From JBHFEI01 sp041928815 (GTDB taxonomy: Bacteria > Pseudomonadota > Alphaproteobacteria > Rhizobiales > Rhizobiaceae), in NCBI RefSeq assembly GCF_041928815.1, contig NZ_JBHFEI010000009.1:62001-126000 (forward strand): 64,000 nt of DNA. The letters are read 5' to 3'. The position numbers were made by a program, and so were the translations under genes. Positions 17,123-24,766 of this stretch are shown piece after piece. Under the pieces are notes generated by a model. The model saw only the letters and a list, made by a program, of their open reading frames with translations, was not told the origin of the DNA and searched no databases. Position 1 is the first letter of the stretch. Every line of letters starts with the position of its first letter.

Positions 17123-17995
17123 TCACGCCGCGCTCGCGGCGAGCTTCTTCGGCATCAGGCGCGTCGCCTCGTTGCGGATCATGCCGCGCAGGCCGTCCGC
17201 CCCGGCGCATTCCGGCACGCTGTCGGCGGCCGTGTCCACGAGGTGGCGCAGATGCGTCATGGCGCCGGCGACGCCGCGTATCGCGACGATGTTCGGCCGG
17301 CCGTTCCGCTGGTCCTGATGGGCGGGCTTGCCCACGGCGGTGCCGCCGTCGCCGAGCGCGTCATAGAGATCGTCGGCGACCTGATAGGCCGAGCCCAGCG
17401 CGTCGGCGAGCGCCAGCCAGGCCTGCGGCTCGCCCCCGGCGGCGACGGCGCCCGTCGAAACGGCGCCGGCAAACAGCGAGGCGGTCTTGGCGCGGTGATA
17501 CTGGTCGATGTTGATCTCGGGCTCGCCTTCCCAGGCCTGGCCCGCGACGAGGCCGAAGGGTGCCCCCACGGCCTTGGCGATGAGGGCGGTGAGCGCCCCG
17601 GTGAGCCGCGGGGCATGCACGGTCTCGCGCGCCAGCGTCTCGAAGGCGGCGACGATCAGCCCGTCGCCGACGAGCAGCGCCGTCGCCTCGCCGAATTCGG
17701 CCTGCACGGACGCCCGCCCCCGGCGGATGGCGGCATTGTCGAAGCAGGGCATGTCGTCATGCACCAGCGAGGCGCAGTGCAGGAGCTCGATGGCGGTCGC
17801 GGCAGCCGTGGCGGAGACGGGGTCGCGGTCGCCGCAGGCGACGGCGACCGCCAGACACAGGCGGGGACGGATGCGGGCGCCCCCGGGGAACACCGCATGC
17901 CGCAATGCGCGGGCAAGGCGGGGCGGACAGCCGCTTGCCGTCGCCATGCGCAGCGCGTGCTGCATGCCGGTCTCGATGCGGTCCGACACGTCCAT
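17123..17995 (-). CDS. crtE: Geranylgeranyl diphosphate synthase
   Basis: CrtE makes the C20 precursor for carotenoids and the bacteriochlorophyll tail. The 290-residue product has the first Asp-rich motif in VHDDMPCFDN and the second in QVADDLYDALGD, with the GGARIRPRL substrate-binding block upstream. The start lies 21 bases from the palindromes at 18016-18059, so the gene is the head of the crtEF-bchCXYZ-puf series and is divergent from crtD. Confidence 0.96.
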   Translation of the reverse strand: MDVSDRIETGMQHALRMATASGCPPRLARALRHAVFPGGARIRPRLCLAVAVACGDRDPVSATAAATAIELLHCASLVHDDMPCFDNAAIRRGRASVQAEFGEATALLVGDGLIVAAFETLARETVHAPRLTGALTALIAKAVGAPFGLVAGQAWEGEPEINIDQYHRAKTASLFAGAVSTGAVAAGGEPQAWLALADALGSAYQVADDLYDALGDGGTAVGKPAHQDQRNGRPNIVAIRGVAGAMTHLRHLVDTAADSVPECAGADGLRGMIRNEATRLMPKKLAASAA

Positions 17996-18015
17996 CTTCG
18001 CCCTCCCCCAAGGTC

Positions 18016-18059
18016 TGTCAAAATGTGTTGACGAATTCTTGTGTCAACATAAATTGACA
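18016..18059. promoter_or_regulatory. Divergent crtE/crtD promoter region with two CrtJ/PpsR-type palindromes
   Basis: TGTCAACATAAATTGACA (18042-18059) is an exact TGT-N12-ACA palindrome. A one-mismatch copy, TGT-N12-ACG, lies at 18016-18033, again exactly 8 bases away. For crtD, TTGACG (18028-18033) and TAAATT (18050-18055) are 16 bases apart, the same layout as at bchC. For crtE a TTGACA is available at 18047-18042 on the minus strand. One repressor pair could therefore control both directions. Confidence 0.85.
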
Positions 18060-18071
18060 GATGGAAACGGA

Positions 18072-19682
18072 ATGTCAACGTGTCGGGAGGCTCTTTTGCC
18101 GGAGGGTGCGCACGAACCGGTCGTGGTCGTCGGGGCGGGCATGGGCGGCCTTGCCGCGGCGATCCGGCTGGCGGCCGCGGGCTTTAGGGTCAGCGTCGTC
18201 GAGATCGGCGACACGCCCGGCGGCAAGCTGCGGCAGGTGCCGGCCGGCGACGCCGCAGTCGCGATCGATGCGGGCCCGACCGTTCTGACGATGGCATGGG
18301 TCTTCGACGACCTCCTGTCGCTCGTCGGCACGCGCCTCGAAGACGAGATAGCCCTGACGCGCGCGACCACGCTCGCCCGCCATGTCTGGCGCGGCGGCGA
18401 AAGCCTCGACCTCTTCGCGGAGGTGGCCGAAAGCCGCCGGGCGATCGCGGATTTCGCCGGCCGGCGCGAGGCCGAGGGCTTTTCGCGCTTCGCCGCCGAC
18501 AGCGCCCGCATCTACAGGCTGCTCAAGGACACCTTCATCGACGCCGAAAGGCCCGATCCGCTGTCGCTTTCGGCGCGGATCGGGCTCTTGCGCCCTGCCT
18601 CGCTCCTCGCGCTTCGGCCCTTCTCCACCCTCTGGTCGGCGCTGGAGGGCTATTTCACCGATCCGCGGCTGCGCCAGCTGTTCGGCCGCTATGCTACCTA
18701 TTGCGGCGCCTCGCCCTTCCGCGCGCCGGCGACGCTGATGCTGGTCGCGCATGTGGAGCAGGCAGGCGTCTGGATCGTCGAGGGCGGCATGTCCGTGCTG
18801 GCCCGGCGGCTTGCGAAGATCGCCGCCGATCTCGGCGTCACGTTTCATTATGGCGAGCGGGTCGACGCGATCATGCGCGATCGGTCGGGCCGCGCGGTGG
18901 CGGGCGTGCGCACCGACCGCGAGCATGTCCTGCCGGCAACCGGCGTCATCTTCAACGGCGATGCGGCAGCGCTGGCAGGCCTTGTCGGCCGCCCCCCGCC
19001 CCGCCCGGACGCGCAGCCGGAGCGCTCGCTTTCGGCGCTTGTCGCCTGCGGGCTGGTGGCGCCGCAGGGCGAAAGCCTTGCCCATCACACGGTGCATTTT
19101 TCCGACGACAGCCGCGCCGAGTTCGAGGCGATCTTCCGAAATGGCCGGGCGCCGGCCGATCCGACCGTCTATCTCTGCGCGCCCGACCGCACCGCCGGGG
19201 GGATGCGGCGCGACGGGGGCGAGGTCGAGGCGCCCGAGCGTCTCTACGCCCTCATGAACATGCCCGCCGACGGCGACCGGCGCGCCTATGACGAAAGCGA
19301 GATCGAGCGATGTCTGACCACGATGGAAGGCCGGCTGGCGGCGAACGGATCGGCGCTGCGCTTCGACAGGAGCCGGACGACGGTGACGGCGCCGGACGGC
19401 TTCGCCCGGCTCTTTCCGGAAACGGGCGGGGCGCTCTACGGCATGGCCTCGCACGGATGGGCGGCCTCCTTCCGCAGGCCGGCGGCGCGCACGGCGCTGA
19501 AGGGCCTCTATCTCGCGGGCGGCAGCATCCATCCGGGGCCTGGCGTGCCGATGGCGGCGCTGTCGGGCAAGATCGCGGCGGCAAGCCTGATGGCGGATCA
19601 CCGTTCGGACGGCCGGTCCCGCCCGGTGGCTATCAATGGTGGTATGCCGATGCCGTCAGCGACTGCGGCGCCTACGCGCTGA
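18072..19682 (+). CDS. crtD: Hydroxyneurosporene/methoxyneurosporene desaturase
   Basis: CrtD introduces the C3,4 double bond in acyclic hydroxy- or methoxycarotenoids. The 536-residue product has the FAD motif VVVVGAGMGGLAAAIRL near the start, the family DAGPTVLTM block and the C-terminal GGSIHPGPGVPMAALSGKIAA motif. ATG 18072 has a weak ribosome site; a TTG at 18096 is preceded by GGGAGG at 18085-18090 and is a credible alternative. The C-terminus runs about 25 residues past the usual end and overlaps crtC in another frame. Confidence 0.93.
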   Translation: MSTCREALLPEGAHEPVVVVGAGMGGLAAAIRLAAAGFRVSVVEIGDTPGGKLRQVPAGDAAVAIDAGPTVLTMAWVFDDLLSLVGTRLEDEIALTRATTLARHVWRGGESLDLFAEVAESRRAIADFAGRREAEGFSRFAADSARIYRLLKDTFIDAERPDPLSLSARIGLLRPASLLALRPFSTLWSALEGYFTDPRLRQLFGRYATYCGASPFRAPATLMLVAHVEQAGVWIVEGGMSVLARRLAKIAADLGVTFHYGERVDAIMRDRSGRAVAGVRTDREHVLPATGVIFNGDAAALAGLVGRPPPRPDAQPERSLSALVACGLVAPQGESLAHHTVHFSDDSRAEFEAIFRNGRAPADPTVYLCAPDRTAGGMRRDGGEVEAPERLYALMNMPADGDRRAYDESEIERCLTTMEGRLAANGSALRFDRSRTTVTAPDGFARLFPETGGALYGMASHGWAASFRRPAARTALKGLYLAGGSIHPGPGVPMAALSGKIAAASLMADHRSDGRSRPVAINGGMPMPSATAAPTR

Positions 19683-20575
19683 CCGTGATCGCCTTCGTCG
19701 GCTCGGTCTTCTCGCCCTATTACCACTGGTCGGGTCGCAGGCGCCCGGACAACCACGTCGCCTTCAACGTGGCGCTCTATACGCCGGAGGGCAATGTCTG
19801 GGCGATGACGGAGCGCGGCGCCGCGGCGCTCGACATCGCCGACGACGCGATCGGCATCGGCCAGAGCCGGATGGCGGTCGAGGCGGACGGCACCCTGTCG
19901 ATCCGGTTCGACGAAACCGCCCTGCCCTGGCCGGGCCAGCGTCTCCTGCCCCGCCGCATCGCCGGGACGATCACCCTCGCGCCCGAGGCCGCCGGCGGGC
20001 CGGCGGTGGCGCTGGACGGCGCGGGCGATCATCTCTGGGCGCCGCGCATGCCGGCGGGGCGCGCGACCGTCGTCTGCGATCTCCTGCCAGGCGGCGGCTG
20101 GCAGGGCCATGGCTATCACGACTGGAACATGGGCCGCAGGCCGCTGGAGCAGGATTTCAGCGGCTGGGACTGGGCGCGCGGCCGTGTGGCGGAAACGGGC
20201 GAGACGCTGATCCTCTACGATGCCCGGCTTGCGGACGGGACGCGCCGCGCCTTCGGCCTCCGGCAGCCGGCGGGCATGGCCGCAACCGCGCCGGAGGTCT
20301 TCGCGCTGCCCCCCCGCCAGTCCCTGCCGCGCGGCTTCTGGGGCGTGCCCGTCTCGGTTGCCTGTGATCCCGGTACGCAGCCGGGGCTGCGCCGCCGGCT
20401 GGAGGATACGCCCTTCTACACGCGCGCGCTGGTCGATGTCAGGCTTGCCGGCCGCAGCGTGCGCCTCATGCACGAAACGCTCGATTGCCGCCGGCTCGCC
20501 CATCCGCTGGTGCGGCTGATGCTGCCCTTCCGCATGCCGCGGCGGGGTGGCTGGAGCATGATCCGACCGGAGTGA
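19457..20575 (+). CDS. crtC: Carotenoid 1,2-hydratase, start unclear
   Basis: CrtC hydrates the terminal double bond of neurosporene or lycopene. The family match begins at FGRPVPPGGYQWWYADAV (about 19605) and continues through FVGSVFSPYYHWSGR, YHDWNMGRRPLEQDFSGWDW and a C-terminal TPFYTRALV block. No ATG, GTG or TTG occurs in this frame between 19457 and the first conserved residues, so the nearest possible start is the ATG at 19457, deep inside crtD and without a ribosome site. Either that start is used, or crtC is made by a -1 shift from crtD, or there is a base error near 19600. Function is confident; start is not. Confidence 0.8.
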   Translation: MGGLLPQAGGAHGAEGPLSRGRQHPSGAWRADGGAVGQDRGGKPDGGSPFGRPVPPGGYQWWYADAVSDCGAYALTVIAFVGSVFSPYYHWSGRRRPDNHVAFNVALYTPEGNVWAMTERGAAALDIADDAIGIGQSRMAVEADGTLSIRFDETALPWPGQRLLPRRIAGTITLAPEAAGGPAVALDGAGDHLWAPRMPAGRATVVCDLLPGGGWQGHGYHDWNMGRRPLEQDFSGWDWARGRVAETGETLILYDARLADGTRRAFGLRQPAGMAATAPEVFALPPRQSLPRGFWGVPVSVACDPGTQPGLRRRLEDTPFYTRALVDVRLAGRSVRLMHETLDCRRLAHPLVRLMLPFRMPRRGGWSMIRPE

Positions 20576-20877
20576 AGCGCGGACCGGCACGGGGATGCTT
20601 CAGGAAGAGGCGTGGGAACGCCGTTCTGGTACGACCGGATCGACCGGGCGCGCTGGAGCATGTCCGGCGATCGCTGGTTCACCGGGGATACGCTATCGCC
20701 CTGTTTCAACGCATCGTCCGGACGCCAGGTCCCGATCGCTTCCGTGTCAGACGATGCTGCAAAAACAAAAGGAAGGAGCACGTCCGGTGAACCGGCGTCC
20801 GAAGAGCGTGCTCCAGAGCATTTCCAGCCGAAGCGTGATCGCTTCGGCGCCGGAGAATGCGCCAAAAATAACGACTG
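20576..20877. repeat. Two adjacent copies of a Rhizobiales-type dispersed intergenic repeat
   Basis: No gene is supported here. The stretch 20821-20872 (beginning TTTCCAGCCGAAGCG) and the stretch about 20730-20795 (ending ACGTCCGGTGAACCGG) align with segments at 57721-57780 and, inverted, at 52935-53010. The shared order is a CAGCCGAAGCGGGACCG core, a CGGACAATGCG segment, an ACAAAAGG run and a TCCGGTGAACCGG end. Such elements are numerous in Rhizobiales genomes between genes. Confidence 0.7.
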
Positions 20878-20917
20878 AGAGCATTGAAGGTGATCCCGTG
20901 ATCACCGGAAATGCTCT
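20878..20917 (-). terminator. Two-tier hairpin at the end of the bchI-crtB operon
   Basis: An outer perfect stem AGAGCATT (20878-20885) / AATGCTCT (20910-20917) encloses, across 3-base bulges on each side, an inner perfect stem GGTGATC (20889-20895) / GATCACC (20900-20906) with a 4-base loop. On the minus strand the stem starts inside the stop codon of the small membrane orf and is followed by a TTATTTTT run about six bases later. It could terminate the leftward operon. It also resembles part of the neighbouring intergenic repeats. Confidence 0.6.
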
Positions 20918-21065
20918 AGGCGTTGCCGTCCTCGCCGTCCGGCGTCTTCGTCTCCGGCTTGCGATCGTCGTAGCGGGCGAGATCGCGCTTCTGCCAGATG
21001 TAGAAGGCGAGCGCGAGGCCGAAGACGAAGAGGGCCTCGATGAGGCCGAAATAGGTCTCATACAT
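20916..21065 (-). CDS. Small single-pass membrane protein downstream of crtB
   Basis: The 49-residue product starts MYETYFGLIEALFVFGLALA, forming one transmembrane helix (about residues 6-22), then a charged cytoplasmic tail rich in Lys, Arg, Asp and Glu. Its ATG overlaps the crtB stop by 8 bases, which argues for translation from the same message. I do not recognise a named family; small membrane proteins of this kind next to crtB are seen in other photosynthesis clusters. A role in pigment-protein assembly is only a guess. Confidence 0.65.
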   Translation of the reverse strand: MYETYFGLIEALFVFGLALAFYIWQKRDLARYDDRKPETKTPDGEDGNA

Positions 21066-22209
21066 GTCCGGCCATCCCTCCTTGTGCCCCTTCGCCCGCC
21101 GCAGGCCGGACCGGGCGACGATCGGCGCGGGCGCGGCGTTCGAGATCGAGCAGCAGCGTTGCGAAACGGTCGAGGCCGCCCGCGCCGCCGGGGGGTGCCG
21201 ATGCGCGCGCCCCGGAATGGCCGGCCGCGGCCGCGACGAGGGCCGTGACGGAGGGATCGGGCGGCGCAAGGCGGGCGGCGGCCGCGAGGCCCTCCGGGAG
21301 AGCGACGGGCCGGCGCGCCGCGAGCATGATCGCGAGCTTGCGGGGAAGGGAGGTGCGCGCGCGGCGGGACAGGCTGTCGTAACCGGCGCCCGCGATCTCG
21401 CGGCCGATCTCGCGATAGGTCAGCGCCGCCGTCCGGATCGCGTGCCGGCAGTCGGCGGGCAGGGCCGCGATCCCGGCATGGGCGAGCGCATAGTGCCGGT
21501 CGGCCTCGCTGAGCAGGCGCGCGACGACCGCGCCGATCTCCGGCGTGAAGCGGGGTGCCGCGCGGAAGGCGGCGATGTCGACGCCCGCCTCCGCCAGCCA
21601 GTCCTCCGGCAGGTAGAGCCGGCCGTTCGCGAGATCCTCGCCGACATCGCGGGCGATGTTGGTCAGCTGCATCGCAAGCCCGAGATCGGCGGCGCGCGAC
21701 AGCGCCCAGGGCTCGCTGGTGTCCATCACCAGCGCCATCATGATGCCGACGCTCGCGGCGACACCGGCCGCGTAGTCCTTGACCTCGGCGATCGTGCGGT
21801 AGCGTCGCTCGGTCATGTCCATCTCGAAACCGTCGAGCAGCGCCACCGGCACGGCCTTGGGGATCGCATGCGTCTCCACCAGCCGCGCGAAGGCGCGGTC
21901 GCAGGCGTGATCGGAAGGCGTGCCGGCATAGAGCCGGTCGAGCCGTTCCCGCAGCCGCTCCAGCACATCCGCCCGCCGTCCCCGCGCATCCACGGCATCG
22001 TCGGAATGGCGGCAGAAGGCATAGAGCGCATGCGCCGCCTGCCGCGTGCCGCGCGGCAGCAGCAGCGAGGCGATGTGGAAGGATTTGGAGCCGCGCCGGA
22101 TGGAGGCCGAGCACCGGTCGAGGTCCGTTCCGGCACCGCTGAAGCCATAGTTGAGCGCCGCCGGGCGGTAGATGGCGGAGGCGGGCGGAGCCGTGACGAC
22201 GTCGCTCAT
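21058..22209 (-). CDS. crtB: 15-cis-phytoene synthase
   Basis: CrtB condenses two geranylgeranyl diphosphates to phytoene. The 383-residue product has FCRHSDDAVD (first Asp motif) and AMQLTNIARDVGEDLANGRLYLP (second Asp motif), plus SFHIASLLLP near the N-terminus. The ATG overlaps the crtI stop (ATGA). The C-terminal 60 residues beyond the catalytic domain are variable and Ala/Arg-rich. Confidence 0.96.
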   Translation of the reverse strand: MSDVVTAPPASAIYRPAALNYGFSGAGTDLDRCSASIRRGSKSFHIASLLLPRGTRQAAHALYAFCRHSDDAVDARGRRADVLERLRERLDRLYAGTPSDHACDRAFARLVETHAIPKAVPVALLDGFEMDMTERRYRTIAEVKDYAAGVAASVGIMMALVMDTSEPWALSRAADLGLAMQLTNIARDVGEDLANGRLYLPEDWLAEAGVDIAAFRAAPRFTPEIGAVVARLLSEADRHYALAHAGIAALPADCRHAIRTAALTYREIGREIAGAGYDSLSRRARTSLPRKLAIMLAARRPVALPEGLAAAARLAPPDPSVTALVAAAAGHSGARASAPPGGAGGLDRFATLLLDLERRARADRRPVRPAAGEGAQGGMAGHV

Positions 22210-23822
22210 GTCTGCCCTCCCCGGGCCTGCCCTTCCCGGGCCTTGAGTGTCACCGGATCCGGCACGAGACCGGCGACGATGCGGGCCGAGCAGAGCACGC
22301 CGGGCAGGCCCGCGCCGGGATGGGTGCCGGCGCCGCAGAGATAGAGATTGTCGAGCTCTTCCGAGCGGTTGTGCGGACGGAACCAGGCGCTTTGCAGAAG
22401 CTTCGGCTCCAGCGCGAAGGCCGCGCCCTGGAACGAATGCAGCCGGTCGCGAAAATCGATGGGCGTCGCGATGCGCGAGGAAACGATGTGGCGGCCGAGG
22501 TCCGGCAGGACGGTTTCCTCCAGCCGCCTTTCGATGCGCCGGCGGTAGATGTCCGCCTCGCTTGCCCAGTCGGCGTTGCCGGCGAGATTGGGCACGGGGC
22601 TCAGGACATAGAAACTGTCGCAGCCCGCCGGCGCGACGGCGGGATCCACGGCGCTCGGCCGATGCAGGTAGAGGCTGAAATCGGCGGCCAGACGCCTGCG
22701 GTGGAAAATGTCGTCGAGCAGGCCGCGATAGCGCGGGCCGAAGATCATCGAATGGTGATGCACCGCGTCGTAGCGGCGGCTGGTGCCGAAATACCAGACG
22801 AAGAGGCCCATGGAATAATCGCCGCGGCCGATCTTCCCGTCCGTCCAGCGCCGGCGCGGCAGATGGGCCAGCAGCTTGCCATAGGTGATGGCGGGATCGG
22901 CGTTGGAAACGACGATGTCGGCCGGGATCGTCTCGCCCGAGGCGAGCCGCACGCCGGTCGCCCGCCGCCCTTCCGTCAGGATCGTCTCGACCGTCTCGCC
23001 GAGCCGGATCCTGCCACCATTGCGCCGGACGAGGTTCGCGATGCCGGCGGCCAGCGCATTCGTGCCGCCCATGGCGTAATGCACGCCATGTTTGCTCTCC
23101 AGATGCGCGATCAGGCAATAGAAGGAGGTTGCCGAAAACGGATTGCCGCCGATGAGCAGCGGATGGAAGGAAAACAGCGTGCGCAGCTTCTCATGCCGGA
23201 AATGCCGCGCAACGACCGAATGCACCGAGCGATAGCCGCCGAGCCGCACCAGGCCGAGAAGCGCTTTCGCCGTGACGGCGAGGCTGTGGAAGGGTTTGTC
23301 GGCCATCTCTTCGAAGGCGACCTCGTAGATGCGCCGGCTTTCCTCCATGAAGCCGCGATAGCCGGCAACGCCATGGACGGGATCGATGCGCGCCACCTCC
23401 GCCTCCATCGCCGCGCGGTCGCCGGAATAGTCGAACCAGGTCCCGTCGTCGAAGCGCACCCGGTAGAAGGGCAGGCAGGGCCTCAGATCGACATCGTCGG
23501 CGAATGTGCCGCCGCAATCCTTCCAGAGCGTTTCGAAGAGCCAGGGCGCGGTGATGATGGTCGGCCCCGCATCGAAGACGAAACCGTCCTGCCGGTGGGC
23601 ACAGGCCCGCCCGCCCGGCGCCTCCAGCGGATCGACGACGGTGACCCCGTAGCCGCGCGCCGCCAGGAGGGCCGCGGCCGAGAGCCCGCCGACGCCGGCG
23701 CCGATGACGACCGCATGCGGGCGGGCCGGATCGGGGGGACCCGGATCGGGGGGAACCTGGCCGGGGGGAACCTGGTCGCGGTGGGCCGGATCGGCGAGGG
23801 AAAGGCGCTGCGCCACGGTCAT
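22206..23822 (-). CDS. crtI: Phytoene desaturase
   Basis: CrtI desaturates phytoene to neurosporene or lycopene using FAD. The 538-residue product has the dinucleotide motif AVVIGAGVGGLSAAALLAARG, DAGPTIITAPW and the C-terminal LYLCGAGTHPGAGLPGVL block. Its N-terminus carries an unusual Pro/Asp/Gln-rich segment of about 20 residues encoded by short G-rich direct repeats (about 23727-23776). The start overlaps the bchO stop. Without crtA in the window, a four-step enzyme feeding spirilloxanthin is plausible but not provable from sequence. Confidence 0.95.
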   Translation of the reverse strand: MTVAQRLSLADPAHRDQVPPGQVPPDPGPPDPARPHAVVIGAGVGGLSAAALLAARGYGVTVVDPLEAPGGRACAHRQDGFVFDAGPTIITAPWLFETLWKDCGGTFADDVDLRPCLPFYRVRFDDGTWFDYSGDRAAMEAEVARIDPVHGVAGYRGFMEESRRIYEVAFEEMADKPFHSLAVTAKALLGLVRLGGYRSVHSVVARHFRHEKLRTLFSFHPLLIGGNPFSATSFYCLIAHLESKHGVHYAMGGTNALAAGIANLVRRNGGRIRLGETVETILTEGRRATGVRLASGETIPADIVVSNADPAITYGKLLAHLPRRRWTDGKIGRGDYSMGLFVWYFGTSRRYDAVHHHSMIFGPRYRGLLDDIFHRRRLAADFSLYLHRPSAVDPAVAPAGCDSFYVLSPVPNLAGNADWASEADIYRRRIERRLEETVLPDLGRHIVSSRIATPIDFRDRLHSFQGAAFALEPKLLQSAWFRPHNRSEELDNLYLCGAGTHPGAGLPGVLCSARIVAGLVPDPVTLKAREGQARGGQT

Positions 23823-24766
23823 GCTGCATCCGCTCCTGCCGGTCGCCCGTCCTGGAGCGCGGTCTCGATCATCCGGCAGACCGTTTCTGCCGCCGTCTCG
23901 TGCACGAGGTGTCCGCCGGAGGGCATGCGCATCCATCGCCCCTTCGGCGCAAGGCGCGCGGCATGCGCGGAGTTCCCGGCGGGGACCATCGGGTCGTCGT
24001 CGGCGGCGATCAGGATGAGCGGGGCCGGAAAGGCCGACAGCAGGCGATCGAAGCGCTGCAGATCCCAGGACGCCATCATGCCGAGCGCGCCGCGGACATG
24101 GCCGGAGCTTGCGAGAAGCCGGCGATAGAGCACGGCGCCTTCGGCATCGATGGCCGATCCGGTGGCGGAAAGGAGATTGCCGCCAAGGGGCGTGGTGCGC
24201 GCCAGAAGCGAGAACATGCGCGCCGACAGGCGGCTTGAAAACAGCGCCTTGGCGATCGGCGAGAACAGGCGGTCGCCCCGGATCGGCAGGAAGGCGCCGT
24301 TGATGCTGATGACGGCGGGCGTGCCGCGCCCCCCGTCCCCCGCGCCGAGGGCGGTTGCGAGCGACACGGCGATCGCCGCGCCGGCGGAATGGCCGATGAT
24401 CGCGTGGGGCCGTACCTCCAGGGCAAGAAGCAGCGCCCCCAGCGCCGCCGTCATGCCCGCCAGCGACAGGTCCGCCATCGCCGAGAGCGGCCGGGTGAAG
24501 CCGTGGCAGACGAGATCGGGCACCAGGACGCGGTAGCGGCGGGCAAGGATCGGCAGCCCGTGGCGCCAGGAATGGCTGGCCGCGCCCGTGCCGTGCAGCA
24601 TGAGGAGCTGCGGCGCGCCCTCGGGCCCGGCGACCTGGACGTGAAAGGCGAGGCCGGCGGCCTCCACGAAGCGGCTGTGGGCGCGGTGCGGCCAGTCCTG
24701 CCCGTCCCGCCTCCAGTCGAGCCAGCGATCGGCGGGGGCCTCGCCCGGCCGGGCGCGGGCGCTCAT
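23819..24766 (-). CDS. bchO: Alpha/beta hydrolase BchO (Mg-chelatase-associated)
   Basis: BchO is an alpha/beta hydrolase encoded next to the Mg-chelatase genes; its exact task in bacteriochlorophyll synthesis is unsettled. The 315-residue product has the oxyanion-hole motif LLMLHGTGAASHSW, the nucleophile elbow IIGHSAGAA, an acid in ADDDPMVP and a His in SGGHLVHE. The ATG overlaps the bchD stop. Family and context agree fully. Confidence 0.94.
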   Translation of the reverse strand: MSARARPGEAPADRWLDWRRDGQDWPHRAHSRFVEAAGLAFHVQVAGPEGAPQLLMLHGTGAASHSWRHGLPILARRYRVLVPDLVCHGFTRPLSAMADLSLAGMTAALGALLLALEVRPHAIIGHSAGAAIAVSLATALGAGDGGRGTPAVISINGAFLPIRGDRLFSPIAKALFSSRLSARMFSLLARTTPLGGNLLSATGSAIDAEGAVLYRRLLASSGHVRGALGMMASWDLQRFDRLLSAFPAPLILIAADDDPMVPAGNSAHAARLAPKGRWMRMPSGGHLVHETAAETVCRMIETALQDGRPAGADAA

